A stretch of 10,902 nucleotides of DNA from positions 1 to 10,902 of the forward strand of contig JAQVLM010000055.1 of the NCBI GenBank assembly GCA_028704125.1, written 5' to 3'. Shown here one piece after another: positions 1 through 6,228 of this stretch. Both the position numbers and the translations under genes were made by a program. The stretch comes from Opitutales bacterium (lineage in GTDB: Bacteria > Verrucomicrobiota > Verrucomicrobiia > Opitutales > JAFGAQ01). A model generated the notes under the pieces. It did no database searches. It had not been told where the DNA came from and saw only the letters and a program-made list of their open reading frames with translations. Position 1 is the first letter of the stretch. Each line of letters begins with the position of its first letter.

Positions 1-66
1 GCGATCCGGCTCTCCGGAATCCCCTTGAAAGCACTTCCAGCTGTGCAATCCTACGATTTCCACTGA
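1..66 (+). CDS. Possible 3' end of an upstream gene (partial)
   Basis: Frame 1 is open from the first base of the window to a TGA at 64-66, giving 21 residues that end in QSYDFH. It could be the tail of a gene whose body lies outside the window. Twenty-one codons are too few to identify a family or to rule out a chance open frame, and the minus strand is also open across part of this stretch. No terminator hairpin follows the TGA. The 88 bases from here to the sigma factor gene would hold that operon's promoter, but I see no convincing -35/-10 pair. Confidence 0.2.
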   Translation, partial: AIRLSGIPLKALPAVQSYDFH

Positions 67-154
67 GGCTGTATCGGCGGTTGTTTTCCGGAATTTCGAC
101 AAATCGGTGTGACCTTTCCGGTATTCGCAAGTATTCCTGTGTATTGGATCCAAC

Positions 155-736
155 ATGCAGGCAGACGATTCCGAGTCGGACGAAGTGATCATGCTCCGGG
201 TGAGAGAGGGGCAAATCGACGAGCTCTCGACCCTGTACAAAAGGTATCGCACGCCCCTCTTCAACTTCTTCCTCCGGCTTACCTCCGAACACCACCTCAG
301 CGAGGATCTCGCTCAGGACGTATTTTTCCGCATCATGAAGTATCGGCAATCTTACCGCCCACGACACAGTTTCCGCACATGGATGTATCAGATCGCACGC
401 AACGTCCGCATCCAGGCATGGTCCCATGCCGCCCGCGAACCCGTCATGTCAGCGGTTCAGGAACAGGACAACCTGCCCACCGCCGATGAGAACAGTGTCC
501 GCCCGGACACACAAGTCATCCTGGGGCAGGATCTCGACCAACTGAAACAATCCATTTCCAGGCTTCCCGAAGCCTCGCGCGAAGTGCTCATCCTAAGCCG
601 CTATCAAGACCTCAAATACGACGAAATCGCAACCATCCTGCAATGCAGAGTAGGAGCGGTGAAAATGCGGGTGCTCCGCGCCATGAACGAACTCCGTCAG
701 CAATTTGAATACCTCAGCAGAAAGGAAGTGTCATGA
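155..736 (+). CDS. RNA polymerase sigma factor, ECF (sigma-70 family, RpoE-like)
   Basis: A 193-residue alternative sigma factor that would direct RNA polymerase to envelope- or stress-related promoters. Region 2 covers roughly residues 24-90, with the core-binding/-10 pattern SEDLAQDVFFRI (49-60) and FRTWMYQIARN (73-83). Region 4 covers roughly 128-185, with the signature RLPEASREVLILSRYQDLKYDEIA followed by a helix-turn-helix (VGAVKMRVLRAMNELR). There is no region 1.1 or 3, as expected for an ECF factor, and the length is normal. The ATG at 155 has a modest GGAT (146-149) upstream. The gene overlaps the next one by four bases (ATGA, 733-736), so the sigma factor and its anti-sigma factor are very probably translationally coupled. 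Promoter specificity and ECF group cannot be set from sequence reading alone. Confidence 0.94.
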   Translation: MQADDSESDEVIMLRVREGQIDELSTLYKRYRTPLFNFFLRLTSEHHLSEDLAQDVFFRIMKYRQSYRPRHSFRTWMYQIARNVRIQAWSHAAREPVMSAVQEQDNLPTADENSVRPDTQVILGQDLDQLKQSISRLPEASREVLILSRYQDLKYDEIATILQCRVGAVKMRVLRAMNELRQQFEYLSRKEVS

Positions 737-1566
737 ACTGCTCACGCTTTCACAAACTGGTGGCCGATGACCTCGCGACCACCCTCAAGCCTGCCCTTCG
801 CATGCAGATGGAACAACACATGCGGGATTGCCCGACCTGCCGCGAACACTACACCTCGATGCAAACCCTCTGGGAGTCGATGGGTGATATCCCCGACGCC
901 CCTCCCGATCCGGATATGGACTCCCGGTTCTTCTCCTCACTTGAAAGATGGAAACGGGAAGAAAAGACATCGGTTTCCACTACGCGTCCGGCAAGACTCT
1001 CCTCATGGTTCAACAGCATGGGCTGGCTGATCGCCGCCGGATCATCGGCCGCCGTCCTGTTGATACTCGGCATCGGGATCCTCATCGGATGGAATCTAGC
1101 TTTCAAACCACGTCCCGGCAGCGACCCAGCGTTTTCAACCGTGGATGAACTCCACCGGAAGGTATCGGCCCTCGAACGCGAGATGGCTCTCTCACTCATG
1201 CATCAGGAATCGGCAAGCGAACGCCTGCGGGGAGTGCTCCTGTCCGGCCAGCTTACCCCGACTGAAGCCCCGGTCATGCAGGCCTTACTCCAAACCCTCG
1301 ATACGGATCCCAACGTAAATGTCCGTCTGGCGGCTCTGGAGGTTCTGCAACCGCATCTCGATCTCCCGGAAATCCAGCATTCGCTCCCCGAGTCCCTGCT
1401 ACGGCAAAACTCCCCGATCCTGCAAGCTGAGCTCATCCGCCTGATCCTCCAACTGGAGGACCCCAAAGCGACCAAAGCCCTCCGCGAACTTCTCGAACGC
1501 AATCATCTGGAAGACTACATCCGCTCGACTGCGGAATCCGGAATCTCCCAACTCGAAATGATCTAG
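733..1566 (+). CDS. Transmembrane anti-sigma factor: zinc finger (zf-HC2/ZAS) plus HEAT-like domain
   Basis: A 277-residue single-pass membrane protein expected to hold the preceding sigma factor inactive. The cytoplasmic N-terminus has the anti-sigma zinc-finger pattern H29-x3-C33-x2-C36, with Cys3 near the start as a possible further ligand. One hydrophobic segment (about 97-120) is the membrane anchor. The remaining ~150 residues begin with a helical stretch (about 137-170, including SALEREMALSLM and SASERLRG). Helical repeats of HEAT type follow, such as the DTDPNVNVRLAALEVL segment (190-205), the SLLRQNSPILQAELIRLIL segment and a last repeat near 245-275. This layout is known from ECF-linked zinc-finger/HEAT proteins in Acidobacteriota and relatives. 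The C-terminal half should lie outside the cytoplasm as the sensor or partner-binding part. Translation is supported by AAAGGAAG (721-728) just before the ATG. The role as inhibitor is inferred from motif and position. Confidence 0.87.
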   Translation: MNCSRFHKLVADDLATTLKPALRMQMEQHMRDCPTCREHYTSMQTLWESMGDIPDAPPDPDMDSRFFSSLERWKREEKTSVSTTRPARLSSWFNSMGWLIAAGSSAAVLLILGIGILIGWNLAFKPRPGSDPAFSTVDELHRKVSALEREMALSLMHQESASERLRGVLLSGQLTPTEAPVMQALLQTLDTDPNVNVRLAALEVLQPHLDLPEIQHSLPESLLRQNSPILQAELIRLILQLEDPKATKALRELLERNHLEDYIRSTAESGISQLEMI

Positions 1567-1568
1567 CC

Positions 1569-2339
1569 ATGAAAACCCATCACTTCCTTCATCTACGGGT
1601 TCTCTTCTGTGCAATTGCCTGTATCTCCGCATTCCCTCTCTTCGCGGACACGGATAACCCGATCCCATCGATTCGGATCAACATCGCCGATCCGGATCAA
1701 CCCGCAACCGTCAAACTCAGCGTCTTGAACGGCAGCATCGAAGTCCGCACCCATGCCCTGAATGAGCTCCACGTGACCGGTGGAAGATCCGGAATCACCG
1801 CGAAGTCGAAGGACGGCATCATTACCCTTGGCACGAGCAACCCGAATCCCGGTAAAGTATCGATTCTGGTCCCATCCGCCACATCCCTGATCCTGAACTG
1901 CACCAACGGATCCGGCATAGATGTCGATGGGATCTCCGGCGACCTCGAACTCAACAGCGTCAACGCCTCCGTCATCGTTCGCAATGCCACCGGATCCGTT
2001 ATTGCGCACTCCGTTCAGGGCAGGGTATCCGTCGAGATGACCCGGCTCCCGGCCGACAAACCCCTCTCGCTCAGTTCCCTGAATGGCGACATCGACCTGA
2101 CGCTTCCACCCGACGCGCCAGCAAGCTTCCGCCTGCAAACCACCAATGGCAGCATCCACTCGGAGTTTCCGATCACTGTCGCCCCAACCGGCAGATTCCC
2201 CATCGGGAGAACGGTCTCCGGCAGAATCAACGGAGAGGGCGGCCCCGAATTACGCCTCAAGAGCCTGAACGGCAGCGTCTACCTCCGCAAAGCCCCCAAT
2301 ATACCATCATCCCGAAGAAACGCCAGCCATCGGCCATGA
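1569..2339 (+). CDS. Exported DUF4097-type beta-repeat protein
   Basis: A 256-residue secreted or periplasmic protein. Residues 1-26 form a typical signal peptide (short basic/polar start, hydrophobic core VLFCAIACISAFPLF), with likely cleavage after Ala26. The mature part repeats a short beta-strand unit centred on an N-G-[SD]-[IV] turn: NGSI at 54, NGSG at 113, NASV at 132, QGRV at 150, NGDI at 172, NGSI at 193 and NGSV at 234. This pattern is characteristic of the DUF4097/DUF4098 'putative adhesin' family, which probably folds as a beta-solenoid. No catalytic residues are evident. It starts two bases after the anti-sigma stop and lacks a clear ribosome binding site of its own, so it probably depends on coupled translation. 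Its operon position suggests it is an envelope output or a co-sensor of the sigma system. The biochemical role of the family is not established. Confidence 0.85.
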   Translation: MKTHHFLHLRVLFCAIACISAFPLFADTDNPIPSIRINIADPDQPATVKLSVLNGSIEVRTHALNELHVTGGRSGITAKSKDGIITLGTSNPNPGKVSILVPSATSLILNCTNGSGIDVDGISGDLELNSVNASVIVRNATGSVIAHSVQGRVSVEMTRLPADKPLSLSSLNGDIDLTLPPDAPASFRLQTTNGSIHSEFPITVAPTGRFPIGRTVSGRINGEGGPELRLKSLNGSVYLRKAPNIPSSRRNASHRP

Positions 2340-2367
2340 GGCTTCGACTCAGTCCGTTTAACGGAAC

Positions 2368-4281
2368 TCAATGCGACTTTGAAACGGGGCCCTGAACGGG
2401 ATTCACCAGGTTGTCGAAATACCGATGCGGTAAATGGACCATTGTCGGTTTTCCTTCCGGACTCGATAAGGGATCTCGGCAAGCTAAGAGCGATTCCAGC
2501 AAATGATGGGATGCATCCGGACCCAAGGGGTAGTCCGCTTTCGACGAACCGTGTGCATAGATGATACGGGCGGCTTCACGACGCACCTCTCCTTCCATAC
2601 GCACATCGGCTTCCATTCGACTCGATCCTAGCCATGAAAGGAGGTCCAATAGGTATGACTTGGAATCGGAGACTTCAATCCAAGCCGGAATTTCTTCGAT
2701 CCGGTAGGTCCTGCGGCCAAACTCACTCACGCCCAAACCAAACAGCGGAAGCCGATCGCACTCGGCTTTCATGGTCCGGTCCTGCATCAGATCGAGCTCA
2801 ACGCAGACCGGGATCACTAATCCTTGGCGGGGAATTCCCGAGTGCTCCAAATCCACCAATACCTTGTCGTATCGCACCCTTCTGAAGGCATTTGGACCAT
2901 GCAGCAGCGTCAAACCGGAATCGCGTTCGAAAACCGAATAGACCCGGTTGAAGTTTCCTATGTATCGCCATTCTTTACGGCTGTCCCACCTCGTCTCTGC
3001 CGGACACGACACCGGGTCACAGGCCATCGGTTGACTGGGTTCACCCGCCGGTGCCACCGATGGTTTCTGGGGCATCGGCTCCGGGACGGATTTATCGCCA
3101 AGTGATGGAGATCGGGATCGCGAAGGATCAGGTCGCAGGAATGTAACATCCATACTCGCCGGAGAATTTCGCATGGGTGGTGGCCAGACCTCACAAGAAC
3201 CCGGGCGATGGGGACTCAATACCGGCGACACCGGTGAAATGGAAGTCGGATCAGGTTCGTGATCAACAACAGGACCGGAATTGGCAGAGGCTCCCGCATC
3301 GCCGAATGTCTTCCAAATCGCCTGAATCAGAGTCGATCGCACCGCACCCTCATCCTTGAACTTGATCTCCTTCTTCGAGGGATGGATGTTCACGTCAATC
3401 GAAGAAGGATCCACGTCCAAATACAAAAACGCGATCGGATATCGGCCCTTGGGAATGTGGGTGTGGCAGGCCTCCGTCAATGCAAAGCCCAAGGTCCTGG
3501 ACTCCACCGAGCGACCGTTAACAATCGTAACCATGTCGTGGCGGGTGGGTCTCGAAAAACCCGGGTTTCCAATGAATCCATGCCCACGCAAGAAACTGTT
3601 CTCAAGATTCAAGGGCAGGAGGTTCCCGGACAACTCCCCACCCCACAGCGAGATGATCCTCGAGTGGACATCCTGGCCCTCGGGAACAGACAAAACCGAA
3701 CGGTCACTGGAGTGCAAAGTGAAACCAATTCCGGGGTGGGCCACGGCCAGCATCCGGATGGTCTGAATGATATGCGACGCCTCTGTGTTGTCAGTTTTGA
3801 GAAACTTGCGTCGTGCCGGTACCGACGAGAAAAGATGGGTGACCTCAATCCTGGTTCCCTTAGGCATGCCTACAGATTTCGAATGGATCAGTTTTCCTCC
3901 ATTGATCAAGATCTCCGTCCCCTCAAGAAATCCCTCGGCCCTCGTCTGAAGCAGGAAGCGCGATACACTGGCGATAGATGGTATCGCCTCCCCCCTGAAC
4001 CCAAGGGTACGGATATTGAAAAGATCATCGCTCGATTGGATCTTGCTCGTGGCATGCCGCTCGATGCACATCATCGCATCATCGGGACTCATCCCGCATC
4101 CATTGTCCTCCACCCGCATGAGCGACTTTCCACCCTTCTGAATCGCAATCCGGATCCGGGTCGCTCCAGCATCAATGCTGTTTTCGACGAGCTCTTTGAT
4201 TACCGCAACCGGACGCTCGACCACCTCACCCGCAGCAATGCGGTTGGCCACTTGATCGGAAAGTATGCGTATCGTCGACAT
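2368..4281 (-). CDS. mutL: DNA mismatch repair protein MutL (C-terminal endonuclease site apparently lost)
   Basis: A 637-residue, full-length GHKL-type ATPase that links MutS mismatch recognition to strand removal. The N-terminal half is canonical: ANRIAAGEVVERP (12-24), catalytic Glu30 and Mg-binding Asn34 in KELVENSIDAGAT, DNGCGM (59-64), ATP-lid TLGFRGEA (92-99), LFSSVPARRKFLK (150-162) and DVNIHPSKKEIKF (296-308). A Pro/Ser-rich linker runs from about 330 to 435, and the dimerisation domain covers about 436-637. In that domain the usual DQHAAHE metal-site motif aligns with HGPNAFR (461-467), the ACH motif with YAH (575-577), and C-P-H-G-R-P-T with SPEGKPT (607-613). None of the conserved metal ligands therefore remains as a set. 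The protein resembles the nuclease-free MutL of MutH-dependent bacteria in this respect, although no mutH is visible here. The gene lies 66 bp behind the transposase-like gene and converges with the sigma operon, leaving a 28-bp gap. Confidence 0.97.
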   Translation of the reverse strand: MSTIRILSDQVANRIAAGEVVERPVAVIKELVENSIDAGATRIRIAIQKGGKSLMRVEDNGCGMSPDDAMMCIERHATSKIQSSDDLFNIRTLGFRGEAIPSIASVSRFLLQTRAEGFLEGTEILINGGKLIHSKSVGMPKGTRIEVTHLFSSVPARRKFLKTDNTEASHIIQTIRMLAVAHPGIGFTLHSSDRSVLSVPEGQDVHSRIISLWGGELSGNLLPLNLENSFLRGHGFIGNPGFSRPTRHDMVTIVNGRSVESRTLGFALTEACHTHIPKGRYPIAFLYLDVDPSSIDVNIHPSKKEIKFKDEGAVRSTLIQAIWKTFGDAGASANSGPVVDHEPDPTSISPVSPVLSPHRPGSCEVWPPPMRNSPASMDVTFLRPDPSRSRSPSLGDKSVPEPMPQKPSVAPAGEPSQPMACDPVSCPAETRWDSRKEWRYIGNFNRVYSVFERDSGLTLLHGPNAFRRVRYDKVLVDLEHSGIPRQGLVIPVCVELDLMQDRTMKAECDRLPLFGLGVSEFGRRTYRIEEIPAWIEVSDSKSYLLDLLSWLGSSRMEADVRMEGEVRREAARIIYAHGSSKADYPLGPDASHHLLESLLACRDPLSSPEGKPTMVHLPHRYFDNLVNPVQGPVSKSH

Positions 4282-4347
4282 GGGTCCGGTTCATCGCAGT
4301 ATTTGAACTCTCCGGACTTTGGCAATGACGGATCTTGTCCAATCTTC

Positions 4348-5340
4348 TCACCCGAATACATCCACCTTGAGGTCACGCACGACCTGCAATTCACCCCAGT
4401 CTGCCCCTTTCATCGATGCAAAACGGGCGTTCCGGCTCTCGGGAAAACACTCCCGGTGTTGCTCATAGATCTCCTTGAGGAATAGCCTGGATCCGATTGC
4501 CATTCCATCACTGAAGTAACGGACCCTCCGGCGCAGCAACTCCGACACCTCCACCTTTCCACCGCTGCGGATCACCGCATCCAGCTTCTCCAGGGGTATT
4601 ACGCCACGGTCCTTGTCCTGTTCGCCTTTCGGTTTAGCGCCCTTCCCAAACAAACACAGACGATACGCCGCAATCGCTTCCGAAAAGGCACGTCCACCGT
4701 AGATCAAGCGGTAGCCATTGATAGCGGACGCCTTGCCTCCCATTGCAGCGGCATAGCTGCAGAAACGGTATTCTGCCGGATCATCCACCTGCTCAGCGCG
4801 CACCGCATTGAGGTCGATGTAGGCCGCAACGGTTGCCATTGCCTGCAGCGATGGCTCAACCACCAGACTCTTGAAGCGCTCCATCCACAAGGTGCCACGG
4901 TTCCCATTCTGATGGTTAAACCAGATCGTGAAGCGCTGCTTGAGCTCACGCATGAACACCGACACATCCCCCATACGCGCCAGCAAAGCATCCCGCGCAT
5001 GCTGCGCGATCTCATCATTCCGTTCCAGCATCTTCTCCAGCCCATCCGGCGTTATCGAATAGGGGGAAATCCGACAACCCTCATGGAACGCCCGATAACG
5101 GCTCAGCAACTCCGCATCCGTCTGCGGCTTCTCATGCCGGACCCGCGCCAGGATGTGGAAATGATTCGACATGATTGAATACGCCAGGATATCCACCCCA
5201 CAGAACGCCGCCTGCCGCCGCATCATCCCGATGAACATCTCCTTTTCCCCATCCTCCAGCAAGTGCTCACCCAAACAACACCGACTCATCAGATGATAGA
5301 CGCCATCCCGATTCTGAACCACAACACGTTTTCTTTTCAT
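4348..5340 (-). CDS. REP-associated/IS200-like (Y1_Tnp) transposase-family protein
   Basis: About 330 residues, counted from an ATG at 5340. Longer in-frame starts exist (5367 and 5346), but AAGGA lies five bases before 5340 and fits that start best. The family signature is clear: GVYHLMSR near the N-terminus, the metal-binding HUH in IMSNHFHILARV (His60, His62), LKQRFTIWFN (133-142), GTLWMERFKS (149-158) and YIDLNAVRAEQVDDPAEYRFCSYAAAMGG (starting at 174). Such proteins nick and rejoin single-stranded DNA at short hairpins. In REP-associated transposases a catalytic tyrosine is expected in the helix around residues 133-142. Here the aromatic positions are Phe137 and Trp140, so a catalytic Tyr is not evident. 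No terminal inverted repeats or partner genes are seen, so this looks like a resident single-copy, RAYT-like gene rather than an active insertion sequence. The C-terminal ~130 residues are family-specific and I cannot assign them a function. Confidence 0.86.
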   Translation of the reverse strand: MKRKRVVVQNRDGVYHLMSRCCLGEHLLEDGEKEMFIGMMRRQAAFCGVDILAYSIMSNHFHILARVRHEKPQTDAELLSRYRAFHEGCRISPYSITPDGLEKMLERNDEIAQHARDALLARMGDVSVFMRELKQRFTIWFNHQNGNRGTLWMERFKSLVVEPSLQAMATVAAYIDLNAVRAEQVDDPAEYRFCSYAAAMGGKASAINGYRLIYGGRAFSEAIAAYRLCLFGKGAKPKGEQDKDRGVIPLEKLDAVIRSGGKVEVSELLRRRVRYFSDGMAIGSRLFLKEIYEQHRECFPESRNARFASMKGADWGELQVVRDLKVDVFG

Positions 5341-5357
5341 AATCATCCTTCTTTTGC

Positions 5358-5386
5358 AACATGCCAAACATTCTCAAACCTGTCAA
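5358..5386 (-). promoter_or_regulatory. Candidate sigma-70 promoter for the Y1_Tnp gene
   Basis: Read on the minus strand, a perfect TTGACA (5386-5381) is followed after exactly 17 bases by CATGTT (5363-5358), a mediocre -10 element. The predicted transcript would start about 7 bases further on, roughly 10 bases before the ATG at 5340, leaving a very short leader that still includes the AAGGA ribosome binding site. The -35 match and spacing are good, the -10 is weak, and nothing else supports it. Confidence 0.4.
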
Positions 5387-5416
5387 TAAAAGCACTGTGT
5401 TTTTATTATGATGGAG

Positions 5417-5443
5417 CACAGGCAGTTGGATGCCTGTGTTTTT
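5417..5443 (+). terminator. Perfect hairpin with T-tract, terminator-like on the plus strand
   Basis: CACAGGCA (5417-5424) and TGCCTGTG (5431-5438) form a perfect 8-bp stem with a six-base loop, followed by TTTTT (5439-5443). As a terminator it points to the plus strand, yet both neighbouring genes are on the minus strand. It lies 3 bases beyond the stop of the small gene at 5446 and about 30 bases upstream of the Y1_Tnp promoter. On the minus strand the bases after the stem (GCTCCATCATAAT) are a poor T-tract. It may act as a weak bidirectional terminator, or be a REP-like hairpin of the kind recognised by the adjacent transposase family. I see no GTAG-type guide tetranucleotide at its foot. 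Confidence 0.4.
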
Positions 5444-5445
5444 GG

Positions 5446-5637
5446 TTATTGTCGGGTCTTCCGTTTACGGGATTCGGCCTCGTAGCACTGACGGGCCTCG
5501 GGGGTGAGTTCCATCGGATTAATCTGACCGAAGGCGACATCTGTCATCTCCGCGTATTGGCGACTCAATTCTTCGGAAGAGGGCATTCCGTGTGCGAAAA
5601 ACAGGTCCATTACCCGTTTCAAAAATGGTTTTTTCAT
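5446..5637 (-). CDS. Small hypothetical protein, 63 residues
   Basis: The ORF starts MKKPFLKRVMDLFFAHGMPS and ends with a charged ESRKRKTRQ tail. The start at 5637 is favoured by GGAG (plus-strand complement at 5646-5649) eight bases upstream. The same frame continues upstream to a TGA at 5743-5745, so a longer version beginning at a TTG (5742) is possible but has poorer signals. The start ATG overlaps the TGA of another minus-strand frame (ATGA, 5634-5637). I recognise no domain. The composition is plausible for a soluble, partly helical protein, with acidic and basic residues mixed and no membrane segment. It could equally be the surviving 3' part of a longer decayed gene. Confidence 0.4.
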   Translation of the reverse strand: MKKPFLKRVMDLFFAHGMPSSEELSRQYAEMTDVAFGQINPMELTPEARQCYEAESRKRKTRQ

Positions 5638-5652
5638 ATTGGATACTCCGTG

Positions 5653-5670
5653 TTCATCCACGCGGATGAA
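5653..5670. repeat. Short perfect inverted repeat (hairpin)
   Basis: TTCATCC (5653-5659) and GGATGAA (5664-5670) form a 7-bp stem around a four-base loop. It lies just upstream of the ribosome binding site of the small gene starting at 5637, so in the minus-strand transcript it would sit in the leader and could affect access to the GGAG. No T-tract follows on either strand. Confidence 0.35.
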
Positions 5671-5700
5671 CGATTGATTGGTTTGAATCTCTGTGTCATT

Positions 5701-5722
5701 CCCCGGGATTGATGCTCCGGGG
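5701..5722. repeat. GC-rich inverted repeat (hairpin)
   Basis: CCCCGG (5701-5706) and CCGGGG (5717-5722) form a 6-bp GC-only stem with a ten-base loop. It lies about 20 bases beyond the stop at 5743-5745 of the possible exported protein on the minus strand. There is no T-tract, so it is not a standard intrinsic terminator. It may stabilise the message end or be incidental. Confidence 0.3.
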
Positions 5723-5742
5723 CCAAGTAGCAAACGTTCCAA

Positions 5743-6117
5743 TCAAACCGATGGAGGCGGACGGGCCCAGTGTCCTGTGCGATAGTATTGATCCGCTTTC
5801 CGATCGGGCAGGGGCTTTTTCGCCAACTGTAAACAACAGGGTTCCAGTTGAACTCCATACCGTCCGGAAACAAGTAAAACTGAACTCTCAGAATGAAAAC
5901 GGCCTTCACGAACCATCTTCCATACCGGTTTGCCCGGTCTGGGATCCTGAACAAGGAACAGGCAACCGTCCTCCACGTCATTCAAAGCCGCACCGCCATA
6001 GCATTCCGGACCATGGTCCACCCACGCAAAAACACCCGTCCCGAGAGCGGAAAGCAGTCCGCATAATACAACCAGTCCCTGTATGATCGTTTTCGTGGTG
6101 AAGTGGTTTACATGCAT
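5743..6117 (-). CDS. Hypothetical exported protein, about 124 residues
   Basis: From the ATG at 6117 the product starts MHVNHFTTKTIIQG and has a clear hydrophobic core (IIQGLVVLCGLLSALGTGVF) with a plausible signal-peptidase site after VFA. That leaves about 92 mature residues rich in Gly, Pro and charged residues, with four cysteines (ECYGG, DGCLFL and an EPCC pair). A CAGGA stretch touches the ATG directly, an awkward spacing, and a GACAGG lies about 10 bases upstream. In-frame alternatives at 6198 (ATG) and 6222 (TTG) would add a polar N-terminal extension before the hydrophobic segment. I recognise no family. The TGA that ends it (5743-5745) is followed in the same frame by open sequence down to 5446, so it may be interrupted. 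Another minus-strand frame is also open over 5634-5981, so a frameshift cannot be excluded. Confidence 0.4.
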   Translation of the reverse strand: MHVNHFTTKTIIQGLVVLCGLLSALGTGVFAWVDHGPECYGGAALNDVEDGCLFLVQDPRPGKPVWKMVREGRFHSESSVLLVSGRYGVQLEPCCLQLAKKPLPDRKADQYYRTGHWARPPPSV

Positions 6118-6228
6118 TCCTGTTTGACCTGTCAAACCGCAAAAGCGCCGATGATCCGACCTTCCCAGTTCAATAGAGGCGGAATCTAAAAAAGGCATCC
6201 CATGTTGGATGAACTGCCACAACTGCCG

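Noticed and set aside
90..114. GGAATTTC upstream of the sigma factor gene as an autoregulated ECF promoter
   Set aside because: It resembles an ECF -35 (GGAAC type), but no matching -10 element occurs at the usual spacing, so I do not call a promoter.
2351..2367. Inverted repeat TCCGTT/AACGGA between the converging DUF4097 and mutL genes, as a shared terminator
   Set aside because: The usable stem is only about 4-6 bp with almost no loop, and no T-tract follows on either strand.
3259..4485. A 408-codon plus-strand open frame
   Set aside because: It lies antisense to mutL and the end of the transposase-family gene, whose motifs are unmistakable. The predicted protein has no recognisable domain and its composition is typical of a reverse-strand shadow.
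4348..5445. A complete insertion sequence around the Y1-type gene
   Set aside because: No terminal repeats, target duplication, tnpB partner or paired subterminal hairpins on both sides were found; only the upstream side has a clear hairpin.
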